Assembly: GCA_019090405.1 (NCBI GenBank)
Contig: JAHRVZ010000310.1
Span: 1 to 5,776 of the forward strand
Direction of reading: 5' to 3'
DNA: 5,776 bases
From: Paracoccaceae bacterium
Lineage (GTDB): Bacteria > Pseudomonadota > Alphaproteobacteria > Rhodobacterales > Rhodobacteraceae
Positions 4,745 to 5,776 of the stretch are shown piece after piece. Position numbers and translations under genes: made by a program. How positions within the stretch are numbered: position 1 is the stretch's first letter; every line of letters begins with the position of its first letter. The notes below the pieces were generated by a model. That model had not been told where the DNA came from, did not search any database, and saw only the letters and a program-made list of their open reading frames with translations.

Positions 4745-5506
4745 ATGCTGAAAACCCGCATTATCCCCTGTCTGGACGTGGCCGATGGCCGTGTCGTGAA
4801 AGGCGTGAACTTTGTCGATCTGGTGGATGCCGGTGATCCGGTCGAAAGCGCGCGGGCCTATGATGCGGCTGGCGCGGACGAGCTGTGTTTTCTGGACATC
4901 AAAGCGACCATTGAAAATCGCGGCACCATGTTTGATGTGGTTCAGCGCACGGCCGAACAATGTTATATCCCGCTGACTGTTGGGGGTGGCGTGCGATCAC
5001 GCGAAGATGTGCGTGATTTGTTGCTGGCAGGGGCCGATAAGGTGTCATTCAATTCCGCCGCGGTGGCCCGCCCTGAGGTCGTGGCCGAGGCTGCGGATCA
5101 GTTTGGTAGCCAGTGCATTGTGGTGGCGATTGACGCCAAAACCGTATCACCGGGAAAATGGCAGATTTTCACGCACGGGGGGCGCGAATCCACGGGCATT
5201 GATGCGGTGGAATTTGCCCAACAGGTTGTTGATCTGGGCGCCGGTGAAATCCTGCTGACATCCATGGATCGTGATGGCACGCGCGCGGGTTTCAACCTGC
5301 CTTTGACCCGCGCCATCAGTGATGCGGTGCATGTTCCGGTTATTGCCAGCGGTGGTGTCGGCACGCTGGATCACCTCGTCGAAGGCGTCACCAAAGGCGG
5401 CGCAAGCGCGGTTCTGGCAGCGTCGATCTTTCATTTTGGTGATTTCACCATTCACGAGGCCAAACAACATATGGCCGCTGCCGGTATCCCGATGAGGCTG
5501 ACATGA
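4745..5506 (+). CDS. hisF: Imidazole glycerol phosphate synthase, cyclase subunit (EC 4.3.2.10)
   Basis: The synthase subunit of IGP synthase. It uses ammonia delivered by HisH to turn PRFAR into imidazole glycerol phosphate and AICAR, the latter feeding purine synthesis. The 253 residues make a (beta-alpha)8 barrel related to HisA, with the catalytic pair Asp11 (IIPCLDVADGRVVKG, 6-20) and Asp130 (VVAIDAK, 126-132). Other family marks are VGGGVR (79-84), VSFNSAA (100-106), TSMDRDGT (172-179) and ASGGVG (201-206). The segment LDIKATIENRGTMFDVV (50-66) departs from the common LDITAS form but keeps the Leu-Asp-Ile start. AAAGG lies 8 nt before the ATG. The stop overlaps the hisE start in ATGA. 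Confidence 0.97.
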   Translation: MLKTRIIPCLDVADGRVVKGVNFVDLVDAGDPVESARAYDAAGADELCFLDIKATIENRGTMFDVVQRTAEQCYIPLTVGGGVRSREDVRDLLLAGADKVSFNSAAVARPEVVAEAADQFGSQCIVVAIDAKTVSPGKWQIFTHGGRESTGIDAVEFAQQVVDLGAGEILLTSMDRDGTRAGFNLPLTRAISDAVHVPVIASGGVGTLDHLVEGVTKGGASAVLAASIFHFGDFTIHEAKQHMAAAGIPMRLT

Positions 5507-5776
5507 ACGCATTAGAAACCCTTGCCGCCACGATCCAATCGCGCAAGAACGCGGACCCCGACAGCAGTTGGACCGCCAAATTGCTGGCCAAAGGTCCAGA
5601 AAAATGTGCCGAGAAATTCGGCGAAGAGGCGATAGAGGCCATTATCGAAGCCGTCAAAGGCGACCGCGCGCGTCTGACATCCGAAGCGGCAGATGTGCTT
5701 TATCACCTGTTGGTCATGTTGGCGGCACGCGATGTAACGCTGGATGATGTTCTGGTGGAACTTGCCAAACGAGAAG
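5503..5776 (+). CDS. hisE: Phosphoribosyl-ATP pyrophosphatase, 3' end outside window (EC 3.6.1.31)
   Basis: Catalyses the second step of histidine synthesis, hydrolysing PR-ATP to PR-AMP and pyrophosphate. The first 91 codons are present and the frame is still open at the window edge; the family is usually about 100-110 residues, so only a short end is missing. It is the all-alpha MazG-like form: SWTAKLLAKGPEKCAEKFGEE (22-42) supplies the first acidic EExxE-type helix (Glu41, Glu42, Glu45), and the SEAADVLYH segment (60-68) supplies the second metal-binding Glu/Asp pair (Glu61, Asp64). It is separate from HisI, unlike the fused HisIE of enterobacteria. Its ATG overlaps the hisF stop by four bases, so translation is coupled. 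Confidence 0.95.
   Translation, partial: MNALETLAATIQSRKNADPDSSWTAKLLAKGPEKCAEKFGEEAIEAIIEAVKGDRARLTSEAADVLYHLLVMLAARDVTLDDVLVELAKRE

Noticed and set aside
1..5776. CRISPR array, insertion sequence, phage genes or toxin-antitoxin pair
   Set aside because: No regularly spaced identical repeats, transposase, integrase or phage-like protein on either strand; the R-M module is the only accessory element seen.

Overview
The window looks like a chromosomal segment from an alphaproteobacterium, most probably a Rhodobacteraceae/Roseobacter-group member. This rests on three things: the compact run hisB-hisH-hisA-hisF-hisE, a stand-alone Lrp/AsnC ligand-binding (RAM) protein divergent from hisB, and moderately high GC in the his genes. 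The family-level placement is an inference from gene order and protein style; no database comparison was possible.

Layout. Positions 1-42 are the 5' part of a tRNA-Gln(TTG) on the minus strand, running out of the window, with a good sigma-70-type promoter at 55-83. Positions 84-337 are comparatively A+T-rich and hold no convincing gene; a weak promoter candidate and a 19-codon ORF are noted. Positions 338-2136 are a complete two-gene type II restriction-modification (R-M) module: a C5-cytosine methyltransferase and, overlapping it by one base, a restriction endonuclease whose active-site and DNA-contact residues match NgoMIV (GCCGGC). The endonuclease gene ends three bases from the stop of a convergent 79-residue RAM-domain gene (2140-2379, minus). 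The 225-bp intergenic region between that gene and hisB contains a 14-bp direct repeat with a 21-bp period and a well-placed hisB promoter.

From 2605 to the right edge is the his cluster: hisB (IGP dehydratase), hisH (glutaminase subunit of IGP synthase), hisA (ProFAR isomerase), hisF (cyclase subunit of IGP synthase) and the start of hisE (PR-ATP pyrophosphatase, cut by the window end). In pathway order these supply steps 2 (HisE), 4 (HisA), 5 (HisH+HisF) and 6 (HisB). The cluster is not uniformly packed: hisB/hisH are 4 bases apart and hisF/hisE overlap by 4 bases, but 110 bp separate hisH from hisA and 76 bp separate hisA from hisF. The latter gap carries a perfect 10-bp-arm inverted repeat.

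Most interesting points: the R-M module wedged between a tRNA promoter and a housekeeping locus, with a specificity that can be predicted from residues; the long inverted repeat between hisA and hisF; and the helically phased direct repeats between the RAM gene and hisB. I see no evidence for a wholly new biological system.
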